Below, piece by piece: positions 35,376-43,485 of a stretch of DNA of 64,000 bases (position 1 is the stretch's first letter; each line of letters starts with the position of its first letter). The translations under genes were made by a program, and so were the position numbers. The notes below the pieces were generated by a model. It saw only the letters and a list, made by a program, of their open reading frames with translations. It was not told where the DNA came from and made no database searches. Origin of the DNA: Alphaproteobacteria bacterium (lineage in GTDB: Bacteria; Pseudomonadota; Alphaproteobacteria; Sphingomonadales; Sphingomonadaceae); NCBI GenBank assembly GCA_018970445.1, contig JAGWWF010000011.1:1-64000 (forward strand), in the 5' to 3' direction.

Positions 35376-36404
35376 ATGAGCCTGCTGCCACTGATCCCCG
35401 AAGCCGAACTGCCCCCGGTGCTGGTGACGGGCGGGGCCGGCTATATCGGCAGCCATGCCGCGCTGGCCCTGCTCGACATGGGTGTGCGGGTGGTGGTGCT
35501 GGACGATCTGTCGCTGGGCAGCCGGGCGCTGGTGCCGGCCGGCGCCATCTTTGTCGAAGGCCGGGCCGGCGATCAGGCGCTGGTGGCCCGGTTGATTGCC
35601 GACCATGGCATTGGCGCGATCCTGCATTTTGCCGCGCGGATTTCGGTGGCGCAAAGCATTGAGCAGCCGGCGCTTTATTATGCCGAGAATTTCGCCGAAA
35701 CGCTGGCCCTGGCGCAGGCGGCGCTGGCCGGCGGGGTGGGGGCCTTTGTCATGTCGTCCACCGCGGCCGTCTATGGCAACGGGCCCGGCAATGCACAGCC
35801 CTTGCCCGTCACCGCGCCGGTGGCGCCGATCAATCCCTATGGCTGGTCAAAGGCCTTTGCCGAACGCATGCTGGCCGATCTGGTGGCGGCCAATCGCGGC
35901 TTTTCGGTGGCCTGCCCGCGCTATTTCAACGTGGCGGGCGCCGATCCGCAGTTGCGATCAGGCCAGGCCAGCCGCCACCCGCACCATCTGATCGAACTGG
36001 CCTGCCATGTGCTGACCGGCCAGCGGACACGCTTCACCATCTTTGGCGATGATTATCCCACACGCGACGGCACCGGGGTGCGCGATTATATCCATGTGAG
36101 CGATCTGGCCGATGCCCATGTGCTGCTGCTGCGTGCCTGCCTGGCCGATCCCGGCCAGTATCACATGCTCAACCTGGGCTATGGCCGCGGTGCCTCGGTG
36201 ATCGAGGTGCTGGATGCGCTGGAACGGGTGGCGGGCCGGGCCATTCCCCGCACCATCGGCCCGCGCCGCGCCGGCGATCCGGCCACGCTGGTGGCGGCAT
36301 CGGATGCCACGGCGCTGCTGGGCTGGCGCCCGCGCTTTGCCGATCTGGATCAGATCGTTGGCCACGCGCTGGCGTGGGAGGAAAAGCGCTGCGCTGCAAC
36401 CTGA
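35376..36404 (+). CDS. galE: UDP-glucose 4-epimerase
   Basis: 342 residues. The NAD-binding VLVTGGAGYIGSHAALALL, the serine in FVMSSTAAVYG, and the YxxxK pair in NPYGWSKAFAERML are present. So are YFNVAGADP, RDGTGVRDYIHVSDLADAH and the late GDPATLVAASDATALLGW. It interconverts UDP-glucose and UDP-galactose (or the N-acetyl forms) for polysaccharide synthesis. It stands alone after the receptor terminator; capsule genes lie about 24 kb further on. Confidence 0.92.
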   Translation: MSLLPLIPEAELPPVLVTGGAGYIGSHAALALLDMGVRVVVLDDLSLGSRALVPAGAIFVEGRAGDQALVARLIADHGIGAILHFAARISVAQSIEQPALYYAENFAETLALAQAALAGGVGAFVMSSTAAVYGNGPGNAQPLPVTAPVAPINPYGWSKAFAERMLADLVAANRGFSVACPRYFNVAGADPQLRSGQASRHPHHLIELACHVLTGQRTRFTIFGDDYPTRDGTGVRDYIHVSDLADAHVLLLRACLADPGQYHMLNLGYGRGASVIEVLDALERVAGRAIPRTIGPRRAGDPATLVAASDATALLGWRPRFADLDQIVGHALAWEEKRCAAT

Positions 36405-36482
36405 TTGCAATGGCCCTGACACATCATGGTCATGGCTGATCGTTAAGGCATCCCGGCAAGGACACCGAACGAGGGCCTTGCC

Positions 36483-37397
36483 ATGGCGACGATGCCGCTT
36501 ACCGAACTGCCACCCGCCTGGGCCGAACCGCTGTTGCCCGGCATGCTGAAGCCGGTGCCGGCCGGCCCGGCCTTTCTGCACGAGCCGGAGGATGAACCGC
36601 CGCCGGCCGCCAAGATGCGCCACCGCACGGTGTGGATTTCCGACATTCATCTGGGCACGCCGGGCTGCAACGCCGATCTGCTGCTGGAATTCCTGAAGGC
36701 GATCCAGCCCGAAACCCTGTATCTGGTGGGCGACATCATCGATGGCTGGAAGCTGAAGCGCGGCTGGTACTGGCCGCAGCGCCACAACGACATCGTGCGC
36801 CGCATCCTGAAGCTGGCGGCGCGCGGCACCCGCGTCGTCTATATCCCCGGCAACCATGATGAGGCCTTTCGCCCCTATGCCGGCCTGAGCCTGGGCGGCG
36901 TGGAAATCGCGGTGGAAGCCATCCACACCACTGCCGATGGCCGCCGCCTGCTGGTGTGCCATGGCGATGAATTTGATGCGGTGGTGCTGTATCACCGCTG
37001 GCTGGCCTGGGCCGGCGACATTGGCTACGAGGCGCTGCTCAAGCTGAATGTGCACTTCAACCGGCTGCGGCGGCAGTTCGGCCTGCCCTATTGGTCGATT
37101 TCGGCCCACATCAAGAAGCGCGTGAAGAACGCCGTGGCCTTCATCGGCCGCTTTGAACAGGCGGTGGCCGATGCCGCCCGGCTGCGCGGGCTGGATGGCG
37201 TGGTGTGCGGCCATATCCATAGCGCCGAGATCCGCGATTTCGATGGCATCACCTATCTGAACGATGGCGACTGGGTGGAAAGCTGCACGGCGCTGGCCGA
37301 ACATGGCGATGGCCGCATCGAAATCATCGATTGGGTGCGCGAAAGCCGTGAACGGGCGCGCCGCGCGGCCGTGCGGCAGGCAGCCGTGGCAGCCTGA
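36483..37397 (+). CDS. LpxH-like metallophosphoesterase (UDP-2,3-diacylglucosamine diphosphatase family)
   Basis: 304 residues. The calcineurin-like motifs are in order: WISDIHLGTPG, LVGDIIDGWKL, YIPGNHDEAF, CHGDEFDAVV and CGHIHSAEI. The size and the FGLPYWSISAHIKKRVK segment match the LpxH/YbbF relatives common in alphaproteobacteria that use other lipid A hydrolases. It is followed after 11 bases by a GT4 glycosyltransferase, a pairing typical of glycolipid genes, so a role in membrane glycolipid or envelope synthesis is likely. Confidence 0.8.
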   Translation: MATMPLTELPPAWAEPLLPGMLKPVPAGPAFLHEPEDEPPPAAKMRHRTVWISDIHLGTPGCNADLLLEFLKAIQPETLYLVGDIIDGWKLKRGWYWPQRHNDIVRRILKLAARGTRVVYIPGNHDEAFRPYAGLSLGGVEIAVEAIHTTADGRRLLVCHGDEFDAVVLYHRWLAWAGDIGYEALLKLNVHFNRLRRQFGLPYWSISAHIKKRVKNAVAFIGRFEQAVADAARLRGLDGVVCGHIHSAEIRDFDGITYLNDGDWVESCTALAEHGDGRIEIIDWVRESRERARRAAVRQAAVAA

Positions 37398-37408
37398 GGA
37401 GACGGCAG

Positions 37409-38497
37409 ATGAAGCTTACCCTGGTCACCGATGCCTGGGAACCGCAGGTCAATGGCGTGGTGCGCACCTTGTCCACCACGATGCGGCTGCTCAGCGCGCG
37501 CGGCGTGCGGGTGCAGGTGATCTCGCCGGATCAATTCTGGTCGGTGCCGATGCCATCCTATCCCGAAATCCGGCTGGCGATGACGACACGGCGGCGCATC
37601 GCCCGGATGATCACCGGCTTTGGCCCCGATGCCCTGCACATCGCCACCGAAGGCCCGCTGGGCTGGCTGGCGCGGGGCTGGGCGCTGCGCCAGGGCTTTG
37701 CCTTCACCACCAGCTTCCACACCCGCTTTCCCGATTATGTGCAGGCGCGCATCGGCCTCAATCCGGAACGTGTGTGGCGGGTGCTGCGCCGCTTCCATGG
37801 CCCGGCCCATGCCGTGATGGCGGCCACGCCGCGGCTGGCCGCCGAACTGGCCAGCCATGGCCTCACCCAGACCCGGCCCTGGGCACGCGGCGTGGATGTG
37901 GACCAATTCCGCCCCGATCTGCCGCCGCATCCGGCCGCCGCCGGCCTGAAGCGGCCGCTGGCCCTGCATGTTGGCCGGGTGGCGGTTGAAAAGAATATCG
38001 AGGCGTTTCTGGCCGCGCCCTGGCCGGGCGACAAGCTGGTGGTGGGCGATGGCCCGGCGCTGGACGGGTTGCAGAAGAAATTTCCCAATGCGCATTTCAC
38101 CGGCGCCCTGCACGGCGCGGCGCTGGCCAGCGCCTATGCCGCCGCCGATGTGCTGGCCTTTCCCAGCCGCACCGACACGTTTGGCCTGGTGATGATCGAG
38201 GCGCTGGCCTGCGGCACGCCGGTGGCCGGCTATCCGGTGCCCGGCCCGCTGGATGTGGTGGGGGCCGATGGCTTTGGCCCGGATGGCCGCGCGCCGGGGC
38301 GGATTGGCGCGGTGGCCCATGATCTGGCCGATGCGATGCACCGGGCGCTGGCTGCCCGCCGCGCCGATTGCGTGGCGCAGGGGCGGCGCATGGGCTGGGA
38401 CAGGGCGGTGGACCAGTTCCTGGCCGCGCTGGTAACCGGCGATGGCCGGGCGGTGCCGCCGATGCCATCGCCGCTGGAGCTGCCGCAAGTCGCCTGA
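37409..38497 (+). CDS. GT4-family glycosyltransferase
   Basis: 362 residues, GT-B fold. The N-terminal TDAWEPQVNGVVRTLSTT is the acceptor-side loop of the GT4 mannosyl/glucosyl diacylglycerol type. The donor side has RVAVEKNIEAFLAAPWP and the EX7E region FPSRTDTFGLVMIEALACGTPVAGYPV. It is coupled with the upstream metallophosphoesterase (11-base gap, GAGGAG ribosome site). Together they probably make a glycolipid; the donor and acceptor are unknown. Confidence 0.87.
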   Translation: MKLTLVTDAWEPQVNGVVRTLSTTMRLLSARGVRVQVISPDQFWSVPMPSYPEIRLAMTTRRRIARMITGFGPDALHIATEGPLGWLARGWALRQGFAFTTSFHTRFPDYVQARIGLNPERVWRVLRRFHGPAHAVMAATPRLAAELASHGLTQTRPWARGVDVDQFRPDLPPHPAAAGLKRPLALHVGRVAVEKNIEAFLAAPWPGDKLVVGDGPALDGLQKKFPNAHFTGALHGAALASAYAAADVLAFPSRTDTFGLVMIEALACGTPVAGYPVPGPLDVVGADGFGPDGRAPGRIGAVAHDLADAMHRALAARRADCVAQGRRMGWDRAVDQFLAALVTGDGRAVPPMPSPLELPQVA

Positions 38498-38560
38498 ACA
38501 CAGCCAGTTGCCCCGTCTGCCGCTGCGGCCTATCCATGGACCGAACAGGGGAGGCGTGTG

Positions 38561-39826
38561 ATGAAGTCCATGATGCTGGTGGTGGCCTTGCTGATGGGCA
38601 CGGCGGGGCAGGCGCAGACCATCGTCTATACGGCGGCGCGCATGCTGGATGTGGCCAGCGGCCAGATGATCGAACAGCCGGTCATCGTGGCCGAAAATGG
38701 CCGCATCACCGGGGTGGGCCGGCAGGGCCAGCTGGCGGTGCCCGATGGCCGCCGGGTGGATCTGGGCAATGTGACGCTGCTGCCCGGCCTGATCGACATG
38801 CATGTGCATCTGAGCAGCGATCCCACCCTGTCGGGGATGCAGGCGCTGCGCTATCCCGCCAGCTTCTGGACGGCGATCGGCGTTGCCATGGCGGGCAAGA
38901 CGCTGGCGGCGGGCTTCACCACGGTGCGCAATGTCGGTTCGGCCAATTTTGATGATGTTGGCCTGAAACTGGCGATCGAGCGCGGCAGTGTGCCCGGCCC
39001 GCGCATCGTGCCGGCCACTTATGCCATTGGCGCCACCGGCGGCCATTGCGACAACAATGCCCTGCCGGCCGAATATGGTTATGATCGGCGCGGCATTGCC
39101 GATGGCCCGGAAGCGCTGCGCGCCAAGGTGCGCGAGCTGCACAAATATGGTGCCGAGGTGATCAAGTTCTGCGCCACCGGCGGCGTGCTCAGCCTGGGCA
39201 CCAGCGTCGGCGCGCAGCAACTGTCCCTGGCCGAAATGACCGCGCTGGTGGAGGAGGCCCATATGCTGGGCCTGAAGGTGGCCGCCCATGCCCATGGCAC
39301 CGCCGGCATCAAGACGGCGATCCGCGCCGGGGTGGACACGGTGGAACATGCCAGCTTTGCCGATGCCGAAGCCATTGATCTGGCCAAGAAGGCCGGCACC
39401 TGGTTTTCCATGGATATCTACAACGATGATTATATCCTGGCCGAAGGCGCGAAGAACGGCCTGGACGAACAGAATCTGGCCAAGGAGCGCGAGGTTGGCC
39501 TGCGCCAGCGCCAGGCCTTTCAGGCGGCGTGGCGGGCCGGGGTGAAGATGGTGTTCGGCAGCGATGCCGGTGTCTATCCGCACGGCGACAACGCACGCCA
39601 GTTTGCCAAGATGGTGGAATGGGGGATGACACCCATCGATGCCATCCGCGCCGCCACCATCAAGGCGGCCGAGGCGCTGGGCCGGGAAGGCGATGTGGGC
39701 CAGATCGCGCCCGGCCGCATGGCCGACATGATCGGCGTGGCCGGCGATCCCAGCCGCGATGTGGCCAGCCTGCGCGACGTGAAGATCGTGATCAAGGGCG
39801 GCGTGCTGATGAAGGATGCCCGTTGA
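38561..39826 (+). CDS. Exported amidohydrolase / imidazolonepropionase-like peptidase
   Basis: 421 residues with a signal peptide (MKSMMLVVALLMGTAGQAQ). The amidohydrolase metal ligands are visible: DMHVHLSS, the carboxylated-lysine segment EVIKFCATGGV, AAHAHG, VEHASFAD and the aspartate in FGSDAGVY. Relatives act on Xaa-Pro dipeptides or acyl amino acids in the periplasm. ATG at 38561 follows GGGGAGG. Its stop overlaps the penicillin acylase start (TGATG), so the two are a coupled pair. Confidence 0.87.
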   Translation: MKSMMLVVALLMGTAGQAQTIVYTAARMLDVASGQMIEQPVIVAENGRITGVGRQGQLAVPDGRRVDLGNVTLLPGLIDMHVHLSSDPTLSGMQALRYPASFWTAIGVAMAGKTLAAGFTTVRNVGSANFDDVGLKLAIERGSVPGPRIVPATYAIGATGGHCDNNALPAEYGYDRRGIADGPEALRAKVRELHKYGAEVIKFCATGGVLSLGTSVGAQQLSLAEMTALVEEAHMLGLKVAAHAHGTAGIKTAIRAGVDTVEHASFADAEAIDLAKKAGTWFSMDIYNDDYILAEGAKNGLDEQNLAKEREVGLRQRQAFQAAWRAGVKMVFGSDAGVYPHGDNARQFAKMVEWGMTPIDAIRAATIKAAEALGREGDVGQIAPGRMADMIGVAGDPSRDVASLRDVKIVIKGGVLMKDAR

Positions 39827-41895
39827 TGCCGCGCTGGTTCACCGCCCTGTTCTGGGCGGCGATTGCCCTTGGTGGCGTGTTCGTGGGCCTGTCCAGCTGG
39901 GATGCGCTGATCGCATCGGCGCCGCCGGCCGATCCGGCCCGCAAGCGCAACGTCACCATCGCCCGCGATCAATGGGGCGTGCCGCACATCAGCGGCAAGA
40001 CCGATGCCGATGTCGCCTATGGCATCGCGCTGGCCCAGTCGCAGGATGATTTCCGCAATCTGGAAGAAACGCTGGCCGCGGTGCGCGGGCGTTCCGCCGC
40101 CCTGTTGGGCGAAGATGGTGCCAGGCTGGATTTCGTTGGCCATCTGCTGGATGCGCGCGCCATGGCCGACAAGGGCTATGCCAGCCTGTCGCCCGCCACC
40201 CGCGCCCTGGTCGAAGCCTATGCGCAAGGGCTGAACGATTATGCCCGCGGCCATGCCCGCGAGGTGCGGTTGCAGGGGCTGTTCCCGGTCAATGGCCGCG
40301 ATGTGGTGGCCGGTTTTGCCATGCGCTCGCCGTTCTTCTTTGGCCTGGATCGGCCGCTGTCGGCCTTGATCGAGGGCAAGCTGCCGCCGCGTGATGCCGG
40401 GCCGGCCGATGAACGCGGCAGCAACGCCTTTGCCGTGGCCGGGCGGCGCAGCAGCGATGGCGTCACCCGGCTGATTGTCAACAGCCACCAGCCGTGGGAA
40501 GGGCCGGTGACGTGGTGGGAACTGGTGGTGCATTCGGATGAAGGCTGGGATTTTGCTGGCGCCAATTTCCCCGGTGCGCCCTATCCGCTGCTGGGCCACA
40601 ACAAGCATCTGGGCTGGGCCAACACGGTGAACCGGCCCGATCTGATCGATGTGTACAGGCTGGTGCTGGATGAAGGTGGCACGCGCTATCGCCTTGATGG
40701 CCAGTGGCGCGATCTGGAAAGTCGCCGCGTCTGGCTGCGGGTGAAATTCGGCCCGCTGGTGCTGCCGATCCCGCGCACCGTGTATCGCAGTGTGCATGGC
40801 CCGGTGATCATCAACGATCTGGGGGCCTTTGCCATCCGCTATGCCGGGATTGGCCAGGTGGGCCAGGTGGAACAATATTATCGCCTGAACAAGGCACGCG
40901 ATTTTGCCGAATGGAAGGCGATCATGGCCACCCAGGCCGTGCCGGCCACCGCCTTTGTCTATGCCGATGCCAAGGGCCATATCGGCATGTTCTACAACGC
41001 GCTGTTTCCGGCCCGGGCACCGGGCTATGACTGGAAGGGCGTGCTGCCCGGCGACACGTCGAAAACCCTGTGGAACCGCTATCTGCCGTGGGCGGGCAAT
41101 CCGCACACGGTCGATCCGGCCGCGGGCTGGGTGGCCACCGCCAACAGCACGCCGTTCCTTTCCACCGCGCCGGCCGATCAGTTGAAGCGCGCCGATTTTC
41201 CCGTGGACATGGGCATTGAAACCTATGTCACCAACCGGGCGCAACGCTATCAGGCGCGGTTTGCGCAATTGGGCAACCAGCTGATCTCGCGTGATCAACT
41301 GCTGTCGATCAAGTTCGACAAGGGCTATGATCGCAGTGGCTGGGCCGGGCGCTGGTGGGCCGAGGTGCTGGCGCTGGATACGCGCGGCCGGCCCGATCTG
41401 CAAAAGGCCCGGGCGCTGATCCGGCAATGGGATTTCACCCTGGATTGCAATGGCCCGGCCGATGGCCTGGTGGCGCTGGCCTTTGCCCAGCACGCCCGCT
41501 TTGCCTATCTGCAAAAGCCGGTGCCCGATGCCCGAAAGGGGCTGGAGGAGGCGGTGCAGACGCTGACCCGCCATTTCGGCACCCTGGCCGTGCCGCTGGG
41601 CGATTTCCAGCGGCTGCGGCGCGGCACGGTCGATCTGCCGCTGTGTGGTGGCCCCGATACGCTGCGCGCGGTGATCGGCACACTGGCCGATGATGGCCGG
41701 CGCGTTTCGAACAATGGCGATGGCTTCATCATGCTGATCGAATGGGATGCGGCCGGCCAGGTGCAATCGCGCAGCATCCACCAGTTCGGCAGTGCCGCCA
41801 CGCGGCCGCAATCGCCGCACTATGCCGATCAGTCGCCGCTGTTTGCCGCACAGCGGTTCAAGCCGGTGCCGTTTCCGGCCGGCGGGGCGGGATAA
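39826..41895 (+). CDS. Penicillin acylase-family Ntn hydrolase (AHL acylase-like)
   Basis: 689 residues with one N-terminal membrane/signal segment (WFTALFWAAIALGGVFVGL). The alpha-chain pattern ITIARDQWGVPHI-type sequence leads to the autocleavage site Gly-Ser199 in DERGSNAFAVAGRR, where the nucleophile serine becomes the beta-chain N-terminus. NSHQPW and LGWANTVNRPD follow. The family removes acyl groups from beta-lactams, acyl-homoserine lactones or peptides. The coupled amidohydrolase suggests a shared amide-scavenging or quorum-quenching role (inferred). Confidence 0.88.
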   Translation: MPRWFTALFWAAIALGGVFVGLSSWDALIASAPPADPARKRNVTIARDQWGVPHISGKTDADVAYGIALAQSQDDFRNLEETLAAVRGRSAALLGEDGARLDFVGHLLDARAMADKGYASLSPATRALVEAYAQGLNDYARGHAREVRLQGLFPVNGRDVVAGFAMRSPFFFGLDRPLSALIEGKLPPRDAGPADERGSNAFAVAGRRSSDGVTRLIVNSHQPWEGPVTWWELVVHSDEGWDFAGANFPGAPYPLLGHNKHLGWANTVNRPDLIDVYRLVLDEGGTRYRLDGQWRDLESRRVWLRVKFGPLVLPIPRTVYRSVHGPVIINDLGAFAIRYAGIGQVGQVEQYYRLNKARDFAEWKAIMATQAVPATAFVYADAKGHIGMFYNALFPARAPGYDWKGVLPGDTSKTLWNRYLPWAGNPHTVDPAAGWVATANSTPFLSTAPADQLKRADFPVDMGIETYVTNRAQRYQARFAQLGNQLISRDQLLSIKFDKGYDRSGWAGRWWAEVLALDTRGRPDLQKARALIRQWDFTLDCNGPADGLVALAFAQHARFAYLQKPVPDARKGLEEAVQTLTRHFGTLAVPLGDFQRLRRGTVDLPLCGGPDTLRAVIGTLADDGRRVSNNGDGFIMLIEWDAAGQVQSRSIHQFGSAATRPQSPHYADQSPLFAAQRFKPVPFPAGGAG

Positions 41896-41936
41896 ATGCC
41901 GGTTGTGCAAATGGGCGCAAATGTTATCCCGATCAC

Positions 41937-42803
41937 ATGAACACCCGCGTCGCCCAGCGTCTGGCTGAACGCTATGACCGGCTCACCGTGTCGGAACGGA
42001 TGATTGCCGGCTGGATGGCCGACAATCTGGCGCAGCTGCCGTTCGAAACCGCCGCCTCCATCGGGCAGCGGGTGGGCGTTTCGGCGATGACGGTGGCGCG
42101 CCTAGTGAAAAGCCTGGGCTATGACAATCTGGCCGCGCTGAAGGATGAACTGCGCGGGGATGCACGCGATGCGCCCTGGCTGCTCACCCGGCCGGCCCCC
42201 AGTGCCGATGCGCGCCTGCAGGCCGAAACCGCGGCGATTGCCGGCGTTTATGCCCAGGCCGAAACGCCGGAATGGGCAGGCGTGGTGGCGCTGCTTGCCA
42301 CCGCGCCCCAGGTGCGTGTGGCGGGTTTCCAGACCGAGGCCGGGCTGGCGGCCGGCTTTGCCCGGCATCTGGCCTATGTGCGGCCGCAGGTCGCCAGCAT
42401 CGATGTCGCCGCCGGCATTCACGAGGAACTGGTGGATGCCGGCCCGCACGATCTGTTCCTGTTGGTGGATGTGCGGCGCTATTCCCGGCATTTCCGCCTG
42501 CTGGCCGAACGGGTGGCCGGTGCCGGGCGACCGTTGGTGGTGATCACCGATCCCTATTGCCCGTGGGCGCGCGATCTGACCCCGCATATCCTCACCGCCG
42601 AAGTGGCGCTGGGCCATTTCTGGGACATGAACACCGCGCTGGCTTCGCTGCTCAATCTGCTGGTGGATGGCGTGGTGCAGAAGATCGGGCCGGAACTGGT
42701 GCACCGGCGGCTGGCGCAGCTGGCCGAAAATTACAGTGATTTCATCGGCTTTCAGGGGCGGTCCCGCCCGGCCAGCCCGGCGGCGGGTCTGCCACTGCCC
42801 TGA
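41937..42803 (+). CDS. MurR/RpiR-family transcriptional regulator
   Basis: 288 residues: an N-terminal HTH_6 domain (RLTVSERMIAGWMADN, SIGQRVGVSAMTVARLVKSLGYDNLAALKDELR) and a C-terminal SIS sugar-phosphate-binding-like domain with GFQTEAGLAAGFARHLAYV. Members sense phosphosugars or small metabolites. It is 41 bases after the acylase gene and may regulate that pair. The last 62 bases overlap the end of the converging pseudouridine synthase gene. Confidence 0.86.
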   Translation: MNTRVAQRLAERYDRLTVSERMIAGWMADNLAQLPFETAASIGQRVGVSAMTVARLVKSLGYDNLAALKDELRGDARDAPWLLTRPAPSADARLQAETAAIAGVYAQAETPEWAGVVALLATAPQVRVAGFQTEAGLAAGFARHLAYVRPQVASIDVAAGIHEELVDAGPHDLFLLVDVRRYSRHFRLLAERVAGAGRPLVVITDPYCPWARDLTPHILTAEVALGHFWDMNTALASLLNLLVDGVVQKIGPELVHRRLAQLAENYSDFIGFQGRSRPASPAAGLPLP

Positions 42804-43401
42804 TCTGCTGCCCATCGGGCAGGGTGATCGCCAGGCAGCGGGCGTGCAGGCGCATCGGGCCAACCCCATCGCCATAGACCGGATCACCGGCAATCGGGCA
42901 GCCGATTTCGGCTGCGTGCACGCGGATCTGGTGGGTGCGGCCGGTTTCGGGGCGGAATTCCACCAGCCGGGTGGCGGCATCCAGCACCTGCCAGTGGGTG
43001 CGCGAGGCCTTGCCGGCCGGATCCACCACCATGCGCCAGCCGGCCGCCGCGCTGGAAATCTTGGCCAGTGGCGCATCCACCAGCCCGGACGGCGTTGCCG
43101 GCAGGCCCGACAGGATCGCCCAATAGATTTTTTCGGCGCCGCCGCCGGCAAAGGCCGCCGCCAGCGCCTTCACGCCGCGCCGGCTGCGCGCAACGGCCAG
43201 GCAGCCCGACGTGTCACGATCCAGCCGGTGGGCGGCCACCGGCACGAAGCGGCCCAGCGCCAGCTGCGGCAGCAGGGCTTCCAGGCTGTGCGGGGTTTTC
43301 GGGCCGGGATGCACGGCAAGGCCCGGCGGCTTGTTGATCACCACCACATCGGCATTGGCGAAAATCACCGGCAAGTCGTTCACATCATTGGCCTTGCACA
43401 T
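42742..43401 (-). CDS. RluA-family pseudouridine synthase
   Basis: 219 residues. It has VVINKPPGLAVHPG, the catalytic aspartate in AAHRLDRDTSGCLAVAR, EFRPETGRTHQIRVHAAEIGCPIAGDPVYG and a C-terminal LHARCLAITLPDG. It isomerises uridine in rRNA or tRNA. No S4 domain is present, as in RluA proper. Its 3' end overlaps the rpiR-type gene by 62 bases tail to tail; the frames end separately and both sequences stay sensible to the end. Confidence 0.88.
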   Translation of the reverse strand: MCKANDVNDLPVIFANADVVVINKPPGLAVHPGPKTPHSLEALLPQLALGRFVPVAAHRLDRDTSGCLAVARSRRGVKALAAAFAGGGAEKIYWAILSGLPATPSGLVDAPLAKISSAAAGWRMVVDPAGKASRTHWQVLDAATRLVEFRPETGRTHQIRVHAAEIGCPIAGDPVYGDGVGPMRLHARCLAITLPDGQQIRAVADPPPGWPGGTAPESR

Positions 43402-43407
43402 CGTGTT

Positions 43408-43434
43408 TAAGCAATCTTCACCGCATGCCGTTTC
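43408..43434 (+). promoter_or_regulatory. sigma28 (FliA)-like flagellin promoter
   Basis: TAAG (43408-43411), exactly 15 bases, then GCCGTTTC (43427-43434) resembles the flagellar sigma28 consensus TAAA-N15-GCCGATAA. It ends 51 bases before the flagellin ATG, within the end of the divergent rluA-type gene's leader. Confidence 0.5.
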
Positions 43435-43485
43435 CAGTGCAGCGCCCCGCAACCCCTGCGGCGGCGGGAAGCGGGAGTATCCCAG

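Noticed and set aside
31380-35654. Very long antisense frame (over 1400 codons) opposite the TonB receptor, running into tRNA-Val
   Set aside because: It is a by-product of high G+C codon use on the sense strand. It has no recognisable domain, crosses a tRNA, repeats and a terminator, and the sense protein is fully convincing.
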